A stretch of 64,000 nt of DNA from Aliidiomarina sedimenti (GTDB taxonomy: Bacteria; Pseudomonadota; Gammaproteobacteria; Enterobacterales; Alteromonadaceae), in contig NZ_PIPN01000004.1 in assembly GCF_003986955.1 (NCBI RefSeq), positions 1 through 64,000 of the forward strand, written 5' to 3'. Position numbers and translations under genes: made by a program. The notes below the pieces were generated by a model, which was not told the DNA's origin, ran no database searches, and saw nothing but the letters and a program-made list of their open reading frames with translations. Positions 51,354 to 60,343 of the stretch are shown here, one piece after another. How positions within the stretch are numbered: position 1 is the stretch's first letter; every line of letters starts with the position of its first letter.

Positions 51354-52727
51354 ATGTCAAAAATAAAAATTCCACACACGCTGGTGCTGATGTTCATCAT
51401 GATGATGGTGGCGCTGGTGTTAACCTGGATTTTGCCAACCGGTTCATTTGACCGTCAGGTTGAAGATGGTTTGACCGTCGTGGTACCAGGCAGTTATGAA
51501 ATGCAGGAAGATGTCCCCCGGCTGAGCCCTGTGCGCTTGCTTACGGTGATTCCGGAAGCGCTGGAAGCGGCTCAAAACGTTATTTTCTTCGTTTTTCTGA
51601 TCGGTGGCGTGCTCGGTATTATTCGTCACACTGGCGCACTGGATGCGGTGATCGGCAAGCTGCTGGAGAAATTCGGTAGCCGCATGGGTCTGCTCATTTT
51701 CGGTGGCATGTTCATTTTTGGCCTGTTCTCATCGGTGATCGGCATGGCCGCCGAGTACGTGGTCTTCGTGGCGCTGCTGGTCGGGTTGTGCAGGGCCATT
51801 AAGCTCGATGCAATGGTGGCAATGGGGATTCTGGTGGTCGGCTATGGTGTCGGGTACGGTTTGTCGTTAACCAACCCCTTTACCGTGGTGATCGCTCAGG
51901 CCATTGCCGAAGTGCAACCGGGCAGCGGCGCCTGGCTGCGTATCCTGTTGTTGATCCCGGTCTTTGCCGTTGGTTTCCACCATGTTTACAGCTACGCCAA
52001 AAAAGTCAAAGCTGACCCGGCCAACTCGCTACTGGCGGATTTACCGACCGAAGAGATCAAACAGGACGCCGATGCTTACCCGAAAATGAATAAAACCCAT
52101 ATTGCGGTAATCAGCGCCTTTGGTTTGGCCCTTGCGTTACTGGTTTATGGCATTCAATGGCACGGTTGGTATTTAACAGAGCTGAGTGCGCTGTTTGTCG
52201 GCCTGGGGATAGCGACTATCTTTATCGGCCGGCTTGGCTTCGATGAAGCGGCGCAGAAGTTCATTGACGGTGCTGCCCAGTTAACCGCGACTGCATTATT
52301 GGTTGGTTTTGCCCGCAGTATCGCGATGATCCTGGAAGATGGTCAGGTTCTCGACACCGTTATCCATTACTTGTCGATGCCGGTTGATGCCATGGGGTCC
52401 TATTTTGGTGCGGTAGGCATGCTTTTCATTCAGTCGTTCCTTAACCTGTTCATTCCATCGGGCTCAGGGCAGGCGTTTGTGACTATGCCGATTATGGTGC
52501 CGATTGCGGACACCGCTGAAATTGGTCGTCAGGTGGCTGTACTGGCGTTCCAGATGGGTGACGGTTTCATGAATATGATCGTACCGACTAACCCGGTGTT
52601 GATGGGTATTCTTGGCCTGGCTGGTATTCCTTACGACCGCTGGTTCCGTTTTATGGCGCCTTTGATGTTGAAATTGCTGGTAGTGTGTTCGTTCGCACTG
52701 ATATTTGCGGTGTTTGTCGGCTACTAG
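51354..52727 (+). CDS. YfcC-family inner-membrane transporter
   Basis: A 457-residue membrane protein with about 11-12 hydrophobic helices, of the YfcC/DcuC-like ion transporter group (C4-dicarboxylate or basic amino-acid type). The opening KIKIPHTLVLMFIMMMVALVLTWILPTG-like segment is typical; GVLGIIRHTGALDAVIG and FIPSGSGQAFVTMPIM are conserved helices. E. coli YfcC has been linked to acetate flow, but the substrate is not known. It is alone between the divergent YhiN gene and a terminator. Confidence 0.88.
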   Translation: MSKIKIPHTLVLMFIMMMVALVLTWILPTGSFDRQVEDGLTVVVPGSYEMQEDVPRLSPVRLLTVIPEALEAAQNVIFFVFLIGGVLGIIRHTGALDAVIGKLLEKFGSRMGLLIFGGMFIFGLFSSVIGMAAEYVVFVALLVGLCRAIKLDAMVAMGILVVGYGVGYGLSLTNPFTVVIAQAIAEVQPGSGAWLRILLLIPVFAVGFHHVYSYAKKVKADPANSLLADLPTEEIKQDADAYPKMNKTHIAVISAFGLALALLVYGIQWHGWYLTELSALFVGLGIATIFIGRLGFDEAAQKFIDGAAQLTATALLVGFARSIAMILEDGQVLDTVIHYLSMPVDAMGSYFGAVGMLFIQSFLNLFIPSGSGQAFVTMPIMVPIADTAEIGRQVAVLAFQMGDGFMNMIVPTNPVLMGILGLAGIPYDRWFRFMAPLMLKLLVVCSFALIFAVFVGY

Positions 52728-52743
52728 CCACCGCTGTAATGAA

Positions 52744-52775
52744 GGGCCCCGCTGCACTCGCAACGGGGCCTTTTT
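52744..52775 (+). terminator. terminator of the YfcC-type gene
   Basis: GGCCCCG (52745-52751) pairs with CGGGGCC (52764-52770) around a 12-nt loop, followed by TTTTT (52771-52775). It lies 17 nt after the gene stop. Confidence 0.88.
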
Positions 52776-52829
52776 GTTTGCGCGTTGTATGTTTGCGTGG
52801 TTTTGTCTATGTGGTAGTTGTCTGCATGT

Positions 52830-52849
52830 TTAGCGCCAATGGGCGCTAA
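52830..52849 (-). terminator. hairpin overlapping the rsmJ stop
   Basis: TTAGCGCC (52830-52837) and GGCGCTAA (52842-52849) form a perfect 8-bp stem around a 4-nt loop. The rsmJ stop codon (52846-52848) lies inside it. No clear T-run follows on the minus strand, so it may be a weak terminator or a 3'-end hairpin for the minus-strand operon. Confidence 0.5.
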
Positions 52850-53649
52850 TAGGCTTGTTTTATATAAATATCGAAGCGGTGCTTCTTGCTGGGAACCTGG
52901 GCGCTTGGATGCTGCCCCGCCAGATACGGCGCTTTCGCCGGGCGCTTGACGACTACCCGGTGCGTGGCAACCGCAAGCGCTGCGGGTAACAGCTGGTCGC
53001 TGTCTTCATCCGTTCCTGCCAAATGTTGCAGCATCTGCATGTCTTTTTTGACTGCCGCTGATTTATCCCGGTGCGGAAACATAGGGTCTAGATAAATCGC
53101 CATGGGTGGCTCTTTCGTCAGTTGCTGAGCGTATGCCTGCTCAATGATACTGCCGCGCGGCAGTACCCGTGCGCGTTCAGTCACCCATGGACCTATGCTG
53201 TCATCATGCTGAGCCCGGTTGATCGCGTCACTCAACAAAACATGAATGGCTGGGTTTCGTTCTAAAAAACGTACCTGGCAACCTGCATGCACCAGGATCA
53301 TGCCGTCGCGGCCCAGGCCTGCAGTCGCATCCAGAATAGTTGGCCGATGCCCCTTCGCAATGCCAAGGGCGCGGACAATGGCCTCGTCGCGAGCGCCGCC
53401 AGCCTGACGACGCCAGGCTTGTTTGCCGCGGACAAAATCGACCAACAAAGGCGTTACTTTCGGTTGTGACTTCCAGCGTAGTTGAACCCCGAATTGGGTT
53501 AGTTCAAGAACAAAGTCATGCTCATTGGCTTCTTCAGGTAACTGATAATGCCTGGCTAATTGTTGGGCGGCGGCTGCGAGTTCGGGTTCCGCAGCCATCA
53601 GTGCAGGAGTCAGTAAACCACCGGGGGTGTGCTCAGTGTCTGTGGCCAT
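52846..53649 (-). CDS. rsmJ: 16S rRNA (guanine-1516-N2)-methyltransferase
   Basis: RsmJ makes m2G1516 in 16S rRNA. The ATG at 53649, 1 nt after the elaA stop, gives MATDTEHTPGG; a longer upstream frame overlaps elaA and is a shadow. The 267-residue protein has SAM motif DATAGLGRDGMIL, VRFLERNPAIHVLL, and the catalytic region IYLDPMFPHRDKSA. Length agrees with the E. coli protein (250). Coupling to elaA is likely. Confidence 0.95.
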   Translation of the reverse strand: MATDTEHTPGGLLTPALMAAEPELAAAAQQLARHYQLPEEANEHDFVLELTQFGVQLRWKSQPKVTPLLVDFVRGKQAWRRQAGGARDEAIVRALGIAKGHRPTILDATAGLGRDGMILVHAGCQVRFLERNPAIHVLLSDAINRAQHDDSIGPWVTERARVLPRGSIIEQAYAQQLTKEPPMAIYLDPMFPHRDKSAAVKKDMQMLQHLAGTDEDSDQLLPAALAVATHRVVVKRPAKAPYLAGQHPSAQVPSKKHRFDIYIKQAY

Positions 53650-53650
53650 C

Positions 53651-54133
53651 TTAGTCAGCCCTGGCGATGTGGCGCATGTCCTGGTGCGGAATGCCGTCTT
53701 CGAGGTATTCCGACCCTTCACAGACAAAATCGAGGGAGCGATAGAAGTCGAGCAGGTAGCACTGCGCACCGATGACAATCTGCTGGCTAAGGCTATTGCT
53801 CAGGGCTACCTGCATCGCCTTTTTCATCAGTACCCGACCGAGTTGTCGTCCACGGGCGTGCGGTGCCACAATAACCCGGCCAATTCGATGTACATCGGCA
53901 TCGGCGCCGTGCAGGCTGGTTTTCTTTTTACCTGTGGCATGAAAAATACGCGCGTAGGCGATCAGTTGCTCATTCTCGTAACCGAGCAGATGCAACGCCT
54001 GTTGATCTTCGCTGTCGGCGTCCTGATAAGGACAGTTTTGTTCGACTACAAAAACGGCCTGGCGCAGAGCCAGTACCGCATAAAGGTCCGCTACGCTAAG
54101 TTCGTTAAAGGTCTTTAATTGCCACTCAATCAT
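53651..54133 (-). CDS. elaA: ElaA-like GNAT acetyltransferase
   Basis: A 160-residue GNAT protein. The ElaA motifs are LYAVLALRQAVFVVEQNCPYQDADSEDQQALHL in pieces (about 17-49) and the acetyl-CoA loop VIVAPHARGRQLGRVLM (about 91-107). The substrate is unknown. It lies 16 bp after dam and abuts rsmJ, so the three minus-strand genes dam-elaA-rsmJ are likely one transcript. Confidence 0.92.
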   Translation of the reverse strand: MIEWQLKTFNELSVADLYAVLALRQAVFVVEQNCPYQDADSEDQQALHLLGYENEQLIAYARIFHATGKKKTSLHGADADVHRIGRVIVAPHARGRQLGRVLMKKAMQVALSNSLSQQIVIGAQCYLLDFYRSLDFVCEGSEYLEDGIPHQDMRHIARAD

Positions 54134-54149
54134 GGTTTGTCAGCCTGAA

Positions 54150-54977
54150 TCAGGTGAAAAGCTGGGCCGGATAAAACGCCAGCAACTCGGCGGCTTTGCT
54201 GCGGCCGTCGCCTTTCTGTGAAATGTAGCGATTAACCTGCAACTCGGTCAGCTTAGCTTTATGGTAGAACAAACGGCTGTGTTCTGTGTCATGGTTGCTG
54301 ATTAAAACCGGGATCCCGCGTTTGAAAGCTGCTCGTTCTGCTTTTTGCGCCAAAATGGCCTGTTCGTCCAGGCTGAAACCACCGCTGGCATAGCTGGTAA
54401 AGCTGGCAGTCGGACTAAGCGGTAAATAGGGCGGATCGCAATAAATAGCATGCCCTTTACGCGCCCGTCGAAAGCTATTCTGAAATGGCTGGCAGGTGAA
54501 GGTGGCTTTTTTCGCTTTCTCAGCAAAAAACTCCAGTTCGGCTTGAGGAAAATAAGGCTTTTTGTACTTGCCAAATGGCACATTGAACTGGCCGCTGGCA
54601 TTGTAGCGGCACAAGCCGTTGTAGCCGTGGCGGTTAAGGTACAAAAAAAGCAACGAGCGGTGGTAAATGTCGTCGCTTTGGTTGAACTCACGGCGTAGCG
54701 CATAGAAGGCATCGGCCTGGTTATTGCGCATCTCAAACAAGCGCCTGGCGTCCTCAATAAAGGTTTTCGGGCGACGTTTAATAATCTGGTAGAGGTTAAT
54801 CAGGTCGGCATTGATATCGTTCAGCAAATAATGGTCATAATCGCTGTTTAAAAACACCGAACCGGCGCCAACAAAGGGCTCAATTAGCTTGTCAGCGGGC
54901 GGCAACAACTGGTTAATGGCTTCGACCAGTGAGTATTTACCGCCGGCCCACTTTAAAAAGGCGCGTTGCTTTTTCAT
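54150..54977 (-). CDS. dam: Dam DNA adenine methylase
   Basis: Dam methylates adenine in GATC for mismatch repair and replication timing. The 275-residue protein begins with motif X (RAFLKWAGGKYSLV) and has motif I FVGAGSVF (35-42) and catalytic DPPY at 181-184. The DNA-contacting segment RYNASGQFNVPFGKYKKPYFP in pieces is present. It is an orphan methylase with no endonuclease gene nearby. The damX-dam order is as in E. coli, but rpe, gph and trpS, which often follow, are replaced by elaA and rsmJ. Confidence 0.96.
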   Translation of the reverse strand: MKKQRAFLKWAGGKYSLVEAINQLLPPADKLIEPFVGAGSVFLNSDYDHYLLNDINADLINLYQIIKRRPKTFIEDARRLFEMRNNQADAFYALRREFNQSDDIYHRSLLFLYLNRHGYNGLCRYNASGQFNVPFGKYKKPYFPQAELEFFAEKAKKATFTCQPFQNSFRRARKGHAIYCDPPYLPLSPTASFTSYASGGFSLDEQAILAQKAERAAFKRGIPVLISNHDTEHSRLFYHKAKLTELQVNRYISQKGDGRSKAAELLAFYPAQLFT

Positions 54978-54979
54978 CG

Positions 54980-56497
54980 TTAGTTGGTCGCAGCGGCGTT
55001 GTCGCCCATTACCGGTGCCAGATCCTGACGCACGCCAGCGATCGACTTCGGCCAGGGCTGCAGGCCCTGCAGTTCGCTGTCTTCCTGTTCGCTTTGCTCA
55101 GCCACATAGTCGCGTGCAGCCTGTGCCGACGGGTAATCACCGACCACCACAAAGTACCAGCTTTCATCATCGCGCAGGGTCTGGTATATCCGCAATTGCG
55201 GATGACTGAATTCGTTTAGAAACAGCTCTAAGCGAGCTGCGTCACTGAATGCGGCAACCTGTAGCACATAGCGTTGCGCATTGCGCTGCCATAGCTCCTG
55301 GTTATCGTAGGCCGTTTCAGCCTCGTCACTAGCGTCAGCTGAGGCACTGGCTTCTGCAGGTTGCTCTGCAACTGGTGCAGGCGTAATGGTATCCGGCTGC
55401 TCGCTTAACGGCGCGGTAAGTTCCTCCACTGAGGCTTGTTCCTGACGCTGACTACTGCGTTCACGCAGCCGTGTTATGGCCTGGTCGTAATCCATTGCAA
55501 CGCCGTCGTCAGCGGGTTCAACCACCACAGGTGGTGTTTCCTGCCCGGCTGGCGCGGGCTCTGGTTCGTTGCTGGTTTCGACCTCGGTCTCGACAGGAAG
55601 GCTCTCGGGTTCGCGGTCACCGGGCTGTCCTTCGTGCAACATCCAGGCGACGTAAAGCGCCAGTGCAAATGCAATCACCGTCATCAGCAACAGTAGTTTA
55701 TTCAGTGCCGAACCTGACTTAGGCGCTTTGGCGGCGCCTTTTTCGTTACTCGTTGCCTCGCCGCGTTTCGCTGACCTAGGTGCTGCTTTAGGTTTAAGTA
55801 ACAAGGTTTCTAATGCCTGCTGGATTTCACCAGGGTAACCCTGTGTTTGTTGCAGCACGGCGCTTAGTTTTTCTTCCGGAATTGACTTGGACTGAGTTTC
55901 AACCAGCTTACGCGCAAAACTTGCCTGCTCACGCTTGCTAAAAGGTGATACCTCAATACGTGATGCCGGTTCCTTGCTGCCCAATGAAAGCCCTTTACTG
56001 GCCCGCTTTATCCACTCCGCCGATCCGGCAATAACGACACTGACTCGTTGATCCGGTTTAAATAAATGGCGGCTGGTCGCCAGTTCCTGCAGTTCACTTA
56101 AAATAGCCGCGGGTAATGATTCGCCGTTGTCGACGCAAACCACCAAATGCTGGCGGCCTGGTTTCATATTGCGTTGCAGTGCTTCGAGGATTCGGTCATC
56201 GGTAGAAAACGCGTCGAGGCTGACAAGCTGGCGCAAAATTTTGCTGCGCATGGCGTCGGCATTGATCTTGGACGGCTGTGGCAGATAAGCGAGGTTGGCG
56301 TAATCTGAGGCCTGCTCAAGAAAAACTTCAAGAATAGTGGACTTGCCAGCGCCCGGCGGGCCGCTTAGGAAAATCAGGCTCTCGCTGAACGCCACATGGT
56401 TATGTAGCTGGTCAAGGATAGCCTGTTGGCTGGCCGTTATTTTAGTGGCAATTGCCAACCCTGGCTCTTGAGACTGCTCTGGTGCTTCAATGCGCAT
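54980..56497 (-). CDS. damX: DamX: AAA-type ATPase with SPOR domain
   Basis: DamX is a division-site protein of the inner membrane. I chose the ATG at 56497, which follows GGAAAG; a GTG at 56521 (no site) would add eight residues. The 505-residue protein has a cytoplasmic ATPase-like part with Walker A GPPGAGKST (46-54), a helix-rich region, one membrane helix (about 265-287), an acidic Glu/Pro/Ala-rich periplasmic linker, and a C-terminal SPOR domain (about 415-490, YVLQVAAFSDAARLELFLNEF), which binds denuded septal glycan. It overlaps the aroB end by 11 bp. Confidence 0.9.
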   Translation of the reverse strand: MRIEAPEQSQEPGLAIATKITASQQAILDQLHNHVAFSESLIFLSGPPGAGKSTILEVFLEQASDYANLAYLPQPSKINADAMRSKILRQLVSLDAFSTDDRILEALQRNMKPGRQHLVVCVDNGESLPAAILSELQELATSRHLFKPDQRVSVVIAGSAEWIKRASKGLSLGSKEPASRIEVSPFSKREQASFARKLVETQSKSIPEEKLSAVLQQTQGYPGEIQQALETLLLKPKAAPRSAKRGEATSNEKGAAKAPKSGSALNKLLLLMTVIAFALALYVAWMLHEGQPGDREPESLPVETEVETSNEPEPAPAGQETPPVVVEPADDGVAMDYDQAITRLRERSSQRQEQASVEELTAPLSEQPDTITPAPVAEQPAEASASADASDEAETAYDNQELWQRNAQRYVLQVAAFSDAARLELFLNEFSHPQLRIYQTLRDDESWYFVVVGDYPSAQAARDYVAEQSEQEDSELQGLQPWPKSIAGVRQDLAPVMGDNAAATN

Positions 56498-57596
56498 GGA
56501 TCTTTCCGCTATCTGCGTCACGTTGGCGGCTCACCGCCTGACGGATTAATTCTGGGTCAAGCTCTGCGGTGAGAACCGCATGGCCTAAATTCTCGGGTAA
56601 TACAAAGCGGACTTTGCCTTGCTTCACCTTTTTATCACGCAACATCAGATCTTGCCACTGCTGCCAGGGCATTTCTACCGGTGCGCTCACTGGTAGGTCC
56701 GCGGCTTTCAATAGCTGCAGGGTACGTTGGTAATCACTTTCGCTAAGCATGTCGCGTTGACAGGCAATATCGGCGGCGATGGCAATACCTGCGGCGACCG
56801 CTTCACCATGCAGCCAGCTACCAAAGCCCTGTGCCTTTTCAATCGCATGGCCAAAGGTGTGGCCGAGGTTAAGTAAGGCGCGTTGCCCCTGTTCTTTTTC
56901 ATCGGCTGCCACTATCTGCGCTTTAATTGCACAACTGCGGACGATCGCCTGTTCGAGTTTGCTCTCATCGAGGCCAACTAAAGCAGGCATGGTATTTTCC
57001 AGCCAGCTGAAAAAGTCGTGATCCGCCATCACGCCGTACTTGATGACTTCAGCCAGGCCTGCGCTGAGTTCTCGCTGTGGCAAGGTCCGCAAACAGTTGG
57101 TATCGATCAAAACCGCTCGTGGTTGGTGAAAGGCACCAATCAGGTTCTTACCGCGTGGATGGTTAACCGCCGTCTTTCCACCGACCGATGAATCGACCTG
57201 AGCCAGCAAGGTGGTCGGGATCTGAACGAAATCAACGCCGCGATGGAAGCTGGCGGCAACAAACCCTGCAAGGTCACCGACTACACCACCGCCTAATGCC
57301 AGCACGGTACAGTCCCGGGAAAAGCCACTGGCCAGCAGGGCATCCAGCGCCGCTTGCCAGGTTTGCAGGCTTTTCGCCTCTTCGCCATCGGCCATGATAA
57401 AGATATCCAGCTGATGGTCGTTGGATAATGCAGCTTTAATCTTTTCCAGGTACAGGGGCGCCACAACCTGATTGGTAATGACGAAGACCTGTTGGTTCAG
57501 ATAGGGTTTTAAATGCAGAGCCAGGGTCGACAGCAGACCGCTGCCGACCAGTATCGGGTAACTACGCGTGCCAAGTTGCACAGAAAGCTGTTGCAT
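56487..57596 (-). CDS. aroB: 3-dehydroquinate synthase
   Basis: AroB makes 3-dehydroquinate from DAHP, the second shikimate step. The 369-residue protein has NAD-binding LGGGVVGDLAGFVAASFHRG in pieces (about 102-122), PTTLLAQVDSSVGGKTAVNHPRGKN-type motif and zinc ligands in NLGHTFGHAIE and SWLHGEAVAAG. Length and motifs fit the family. It follows aroK by 48 bp and overlaps damX, giving the standard aroK-aroB-damX-dam order. Confidence 0.97.
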   Translation of the reverse strand: MQQLSVQLGTRSYPILVGSGLLSTLALHLKPYLNQQVFVITNQVVAPLYLEKIKAALSNDHQLDIFIMADGEEAKSLQTWQAALDALLASGFSRDCTVLALGGGVVGDLAGFVAASFHRGVDFVQIPTTLLAQVDSSVGGKTAVNHPRGKNLIGAFHQPRAVLIDTNCLRTLPQRELSAGLAEVIKYGVMADHDFFSWLENTMPALVGLDESKLEQAIVRSCAIKAQIVAADEKEQGQRALLNLGHTFGHAIEKAQGFGSWLHGEAVAAGIAIAADIACQRDMLSESDYQRTLQLLKAADLPVSAPVEMPWQQWQDLMLRDKKVKQGKVRFVLPENLGHAVLTAELDPELIRQAVSRQRDADSGKIHAH

Positions 57597-57644
57597 AGAC
57601 CTACCCTGCTAAGAAAGTTCGCTGACCTAAATCGGAAATGGCGT

Positions 57645-58163
57645 TTAAAAGCCGAGCTTTTCGATGATCTGAGTGGCTACGACTTTAGCACTTTGATCGT
57701 CAGTTTCCACCACTACATCGGCAATTTCTTCGTACAGCGGGTCACGCGTTTCAGCCAGGTCTTCCAGCACTTCGCGAGGATTCTCTGCTTCAGCGATGAG
57801 CGGACGGCGTTTGTCCCGTTCGGTGCGGGCGACTTGCTTGTCGATGGTGGTTTTGAGGTACACCACGATGCCGCGTGCCGATAAACGGTTACGGTTTTCT
57901 TTACTGACAATCGAACCGCCACCAGTAGCAAGGACAATGCCCATGTGTTCGGTCAATTCTTCAATGACTTTCTCTTCGCGCGTGCGGAAGCCTGCTTCCC
58001 CTTCAAGCTCAAACACCCAACTAATATCCGCGCCAGTTCGTTTTTCGATCTCAGCGTCAGAGTCATAGAAGTCAAGGTGGAGCGAGCGTGCGATTTGACG
58101 GCCAATGGTGCTTTTACCTGCGCCCATCGGGCCAACTAAGAAAATGTTACGTTTTTCAGCCAT
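57645..58163 (-). CDS. aroK: shikimate kinase I
   Basis: AroK phosphorylates shikimate using ATP. The 172-residue protein has Walker [10 protein letters not shown] (11-19), shikimate-binding [19 protein letters not shown] in pieces, FRTREE, GGG at the [11 protein letters not shown] loop, and the lid RDKRRPLI. Length matches E. coli (173). Its 106-bp upstream gap (58164-58269) separates it from the pil remnant, so pilQ, which usually lies here, is absent. Confidence 0.97.
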   Translation of the reverse strand: MAEKRNIFLVGPMGAGKSTIGRQIARSLHLDFYDSDAEIEKRTGADISWVFELEGEAGFRTREEKVIEELTEHMGIVLATGGGSIVSKENRNRLSARGIVVYLKTTIDKQVARTERDKRRPLIAEAENPREVLEDLAETRDPLYEEIADVVVETDDQSAKVVATQIIEKLGF

Positions 58164-58269
58164 ATCTTTGTTTACTTCACTTAATAGCTGTTACTTACCA
58201 AAAGAAACGAGTGTTTAATTAGCACCCCTGAACTTGCAAAAAAGACACGCGATTATGGCAAAAAGACCG

Positions 58270-59058
58270 CTAAATGGCAACCGCCACGCGGTGCATTTGT
58301 TGACAGACAGGATTTTGACTGGTCCATTGAAATTCTAACCAATCGCGGCGTATTCGCTTCAGTTGCCAGCTATTTTCAAGTACTTGATTTAATTGCAAGC
58401 GCCGGGTTTGCCCCTGATAGACGACCACAACGTAGTCGCGTTGAGGCCAGTTTGCGGTAACAATTAGCTGCGGCGGTAATGGCGATTGGCAGTTGCTGGG
58501 CGTTGATGAATGAGCTGCTTCATGGCGATCCGCATCATTTAACCAGTCGGTTAACTCGGAAAAAGCGCGCTGATCAGCGGCTATAAACTGGCCTGGCTGC
58601 AGGGAGAGGGTAAGCTGAGCCTTGGCCCGACCGCGGTTATCTGCAGCCTGACTCTGATCAGGCAAGACTAGCTGGTAGCGACCCGGGCTGTGCGAGGAGG
58701 TGGCAAGGTTTGCCATGAATGCTGTTAGCTCTGACAGTCCACCGTTGGCACTAAGTTGATAGTGCTGATCGCGAATCGTTAATGAGGGTGAATCGAGCGC
58801 CTGCAAAGCATCTTGCAACGCCGACAGTGACAGTTCAGGCAACGCCATTTGCGGCGCTTTATCCGGTAACGCGGTGGGGCGGGCGAGCGTGGCCACCGCA
58901 ATTTGATGCTCTGCATGCTTTGGATCTGGCGCATCGGCGACATAGGCTATCAGCCATGCGACCACGGCCAGCAATGCCACGGCTAGCCAGCGGACCCGGG
59001 GGGTGACCAGGCTCCAGCGATAACCGAGGTGATAAAGACCATGGTTAAGGCTAGTCAT
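58270..59058 (-). CDS. PilO/HofO-like fused to PilP/HofP-like protein
   Basis: A 262-residue protein in the place of pilO and pilP. One membrane helix (about 24-44) is followed by a periplasmic domain to about 175, as in PilO. The C-terminal part has a Cys pair (about 190 and 253) framing YQGQTRRLQLNQVLENSWQLKRI, the pattern of E. coli HofP. Both similarities are weak and from memory of family form; I regard the fusion as probable. It overlaps the PilN-like gene by 4 bp. No secretin follows. Confidence 0.62.
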   Translation of the reverse strand: MTSLNHGLYHLGYRWSLVTPRVRWLAVALLAVVAWLIAYVADAPDPKHAEHQIAVATLARPTALPDKAPQMALPELSLSALQDALQALDSPSLTIRDQHYQLSANGGLSELTAFMANLATSSHSPGRYQLVLPDQSQAADNRGRAKAQLTLSLQPGQFIAADQRAFSELTDWLNDADRHEAAHSSTPSNCQSPLPPQLIVTANWPQRDYVVVVYQGQTRRLQLNQVLENSWQLKRIRRDWLEFQWTSQNPVCQQMHRVAVAI

Positions 59059-59507
59059 GGCCCGTTAACCTCAATCACAATCAGGTAACCGGCGCCATGG
59101 GAATTGCTGCTCACCAGTTGCGTCGTCCACTGTTGCTGTTGCAGGGTGGTACTAAACATGGTTAACCAGTCGCTGAGCCAGAGTGTGTTGTCTGCTTCCA
59201 GCGTTAATTGCCAGTTTGCTGTTGCACCACGGGCAAACTGAATCGTCTTCAGTTCGGCAGCGACGGGGAGCGAGGAAAGCGTCAGTAGCCATAACCGCGC
59301 ATGCGCAGCAAGCGGGTGCTGAGCAAGGGGCTCTGCCACAATGGCCGGCGTTTCCGCTGGTCTTACAACGGCGACAGAAGATGTCTCAGCGCCCAGTCGT
59401 GGTCCGATAACAGCCACAATCAATATCAGCATAGTGCCAAGCTGTGCCTGAGCGATACGAACCTGCTGGCGTAGTCGAATTCGTTGCGGCCGGGCCAGGT
59501 TCAACAC
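59055..59507 (-). CDS. PilN/HofN-like membrane protein
   Basis: A 150-residue bitopic inner-membrane protein with one membrane helix (about 24-40), in the position of pilN. Typical PilN sequences start MxxxNLLPWR; here the start reads MLNLARPQRIRLRQQ, a weak match. The rest has ELKTIQFARGATANWQLTLEAD, which fits the periplasmic part of HofN. It overlaps both neighbours by 4-7 bp, so the three are translated together. Confidence 0.62.
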   Translation of the reverse strand: MLNLARPQRIRLRQQVRIAQAQLGTMLILIVAVIGPRLGAETSSVAVVRPAETPAIVAEPLAQHPLAAHARLWLLTLSSLPVAAELKTIQFARGATANWQLTLEADNTLWLSDWLTMFSTTLQQQQWTTQLVSSNSHGAGYLIVIEVNGP

Positions 59508-60130
59508 AATGACCTCGTTCCCAACAAAGCACTGAGCGCGATATCACGACTGGCCGTGCACAACCACGGACCGCTAACCGAGTCTGCTAACGTTGTCTCG
59601 TCGCCGTCAAAAGGGGAAGGCGGTGCCCCTGCAAACCTGACTTGCCGGGGGTTGAGGTTAAGTGCGCGATAGAAGTCCTGCAGTTTATCTTGGTTGATCA
59701 GCACCACCTGATAGCGCTGTTCAGTGTCGTTCGTGATCTCGCTGGTAGTAATTTTTTCTGCGTCCCAGATGAAAGTGTCTAATGGAGCAAACCCCTGTTG
59801 TTCGAGGAGAAATCCGAGCGTCGAGTCGAGCTCAGCGACTGGGACATCCTGCGGCAGTGCTAATTCGAGGTGAGTGAGTGCTGAGCAAGGTAAAAATAAT
59901 GCAATGCTGGCTGAACTTTTAAATTGAGCGACTATCCTAGCAATGTGAGAGAGAGCATATGACTGGGTTAAAGCGAGTAATTCAAACTCGCCTCCCAGTC
60001 CTTTTTTTATCTGCGGTCCGCTTTTTGCTTTTTTTATTTTTATAACCGCGATACTGACATGGTCGTCAGTCCAGACAATACCGAGGCGATTACCTTTACC
60101 TGAATGTCGTAAAGCGTGCCAAAGCGCCAT
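59501..60130 (-). CDS. PilM/HofM-like protein, truncated
   Basis: A 209-residue protein in the pilM position. It is shorter than PilM (about 350) and HofM (about 260), and I see no actin-like ATP-binding motif. Matching features are GIVWTDDHVSIAVIK, the ELALPQDVPVAELDSTLGFLLEQQGF region and VVLINQDKLQDFYRALN. It divides a divergent gap with mrcA. I judge it a reduced pilM/hofM. Nothing shows it to be a pseudogene: the frame is open. Confidence 0.62.
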   Translation of the reverse strand: MALWHALRHSGKGNRLGIVWTDDHVSIAVIKIKKAKSGPQIKKGLGGEFELLALTQSYALSHIARIVAQFKSSASIALFLPCSALTHLELALPQDVPVAELDSTLGFLLEQQGFAPLDTFIWDAEKITTSEITNDTEQRYQVVLINQDKLQDFYRALNLNPRQVRFAGAPPSPFDGDETTLADSVSGPWLCTASRDIALSALLGTRSLC

Positions 60131-60282
60131 GCTACGTATCCTTTTATAAATATAACATCCTTAATTTGACGTCCTGTCAGTTGTCCGCTGTGTACACTGG
60201 GAGGAGATGGGATTAAGCATAGATGTTCGCGCCGCGAAGCAGAGCGCCAATTCTGTAAGTAATCGCTGAATGGTCGAAATTG

Positions 60283-60311
60283 GTTAAATTTAACGCGAAA
60301 ATCAGTATAAT
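60283..60311 (+). promoter_or_regulatory. mrcA promoter
   Basis: A perfect -10 TATAAT lies at 60306-60311. A fair -35 GTTAAA lies at 60283-60288 with a 17-bp spacer. The 12-bp palindrome GTTAAATTTAAC (60283-60294) covers the -35 region and might bind a regulator. The gene starts 33 bp downstream. Confidence 0.6.
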
Positions 60312-60343
60312 GCCGGATTGTTTTGCACCTTACTCTGCGCTAA

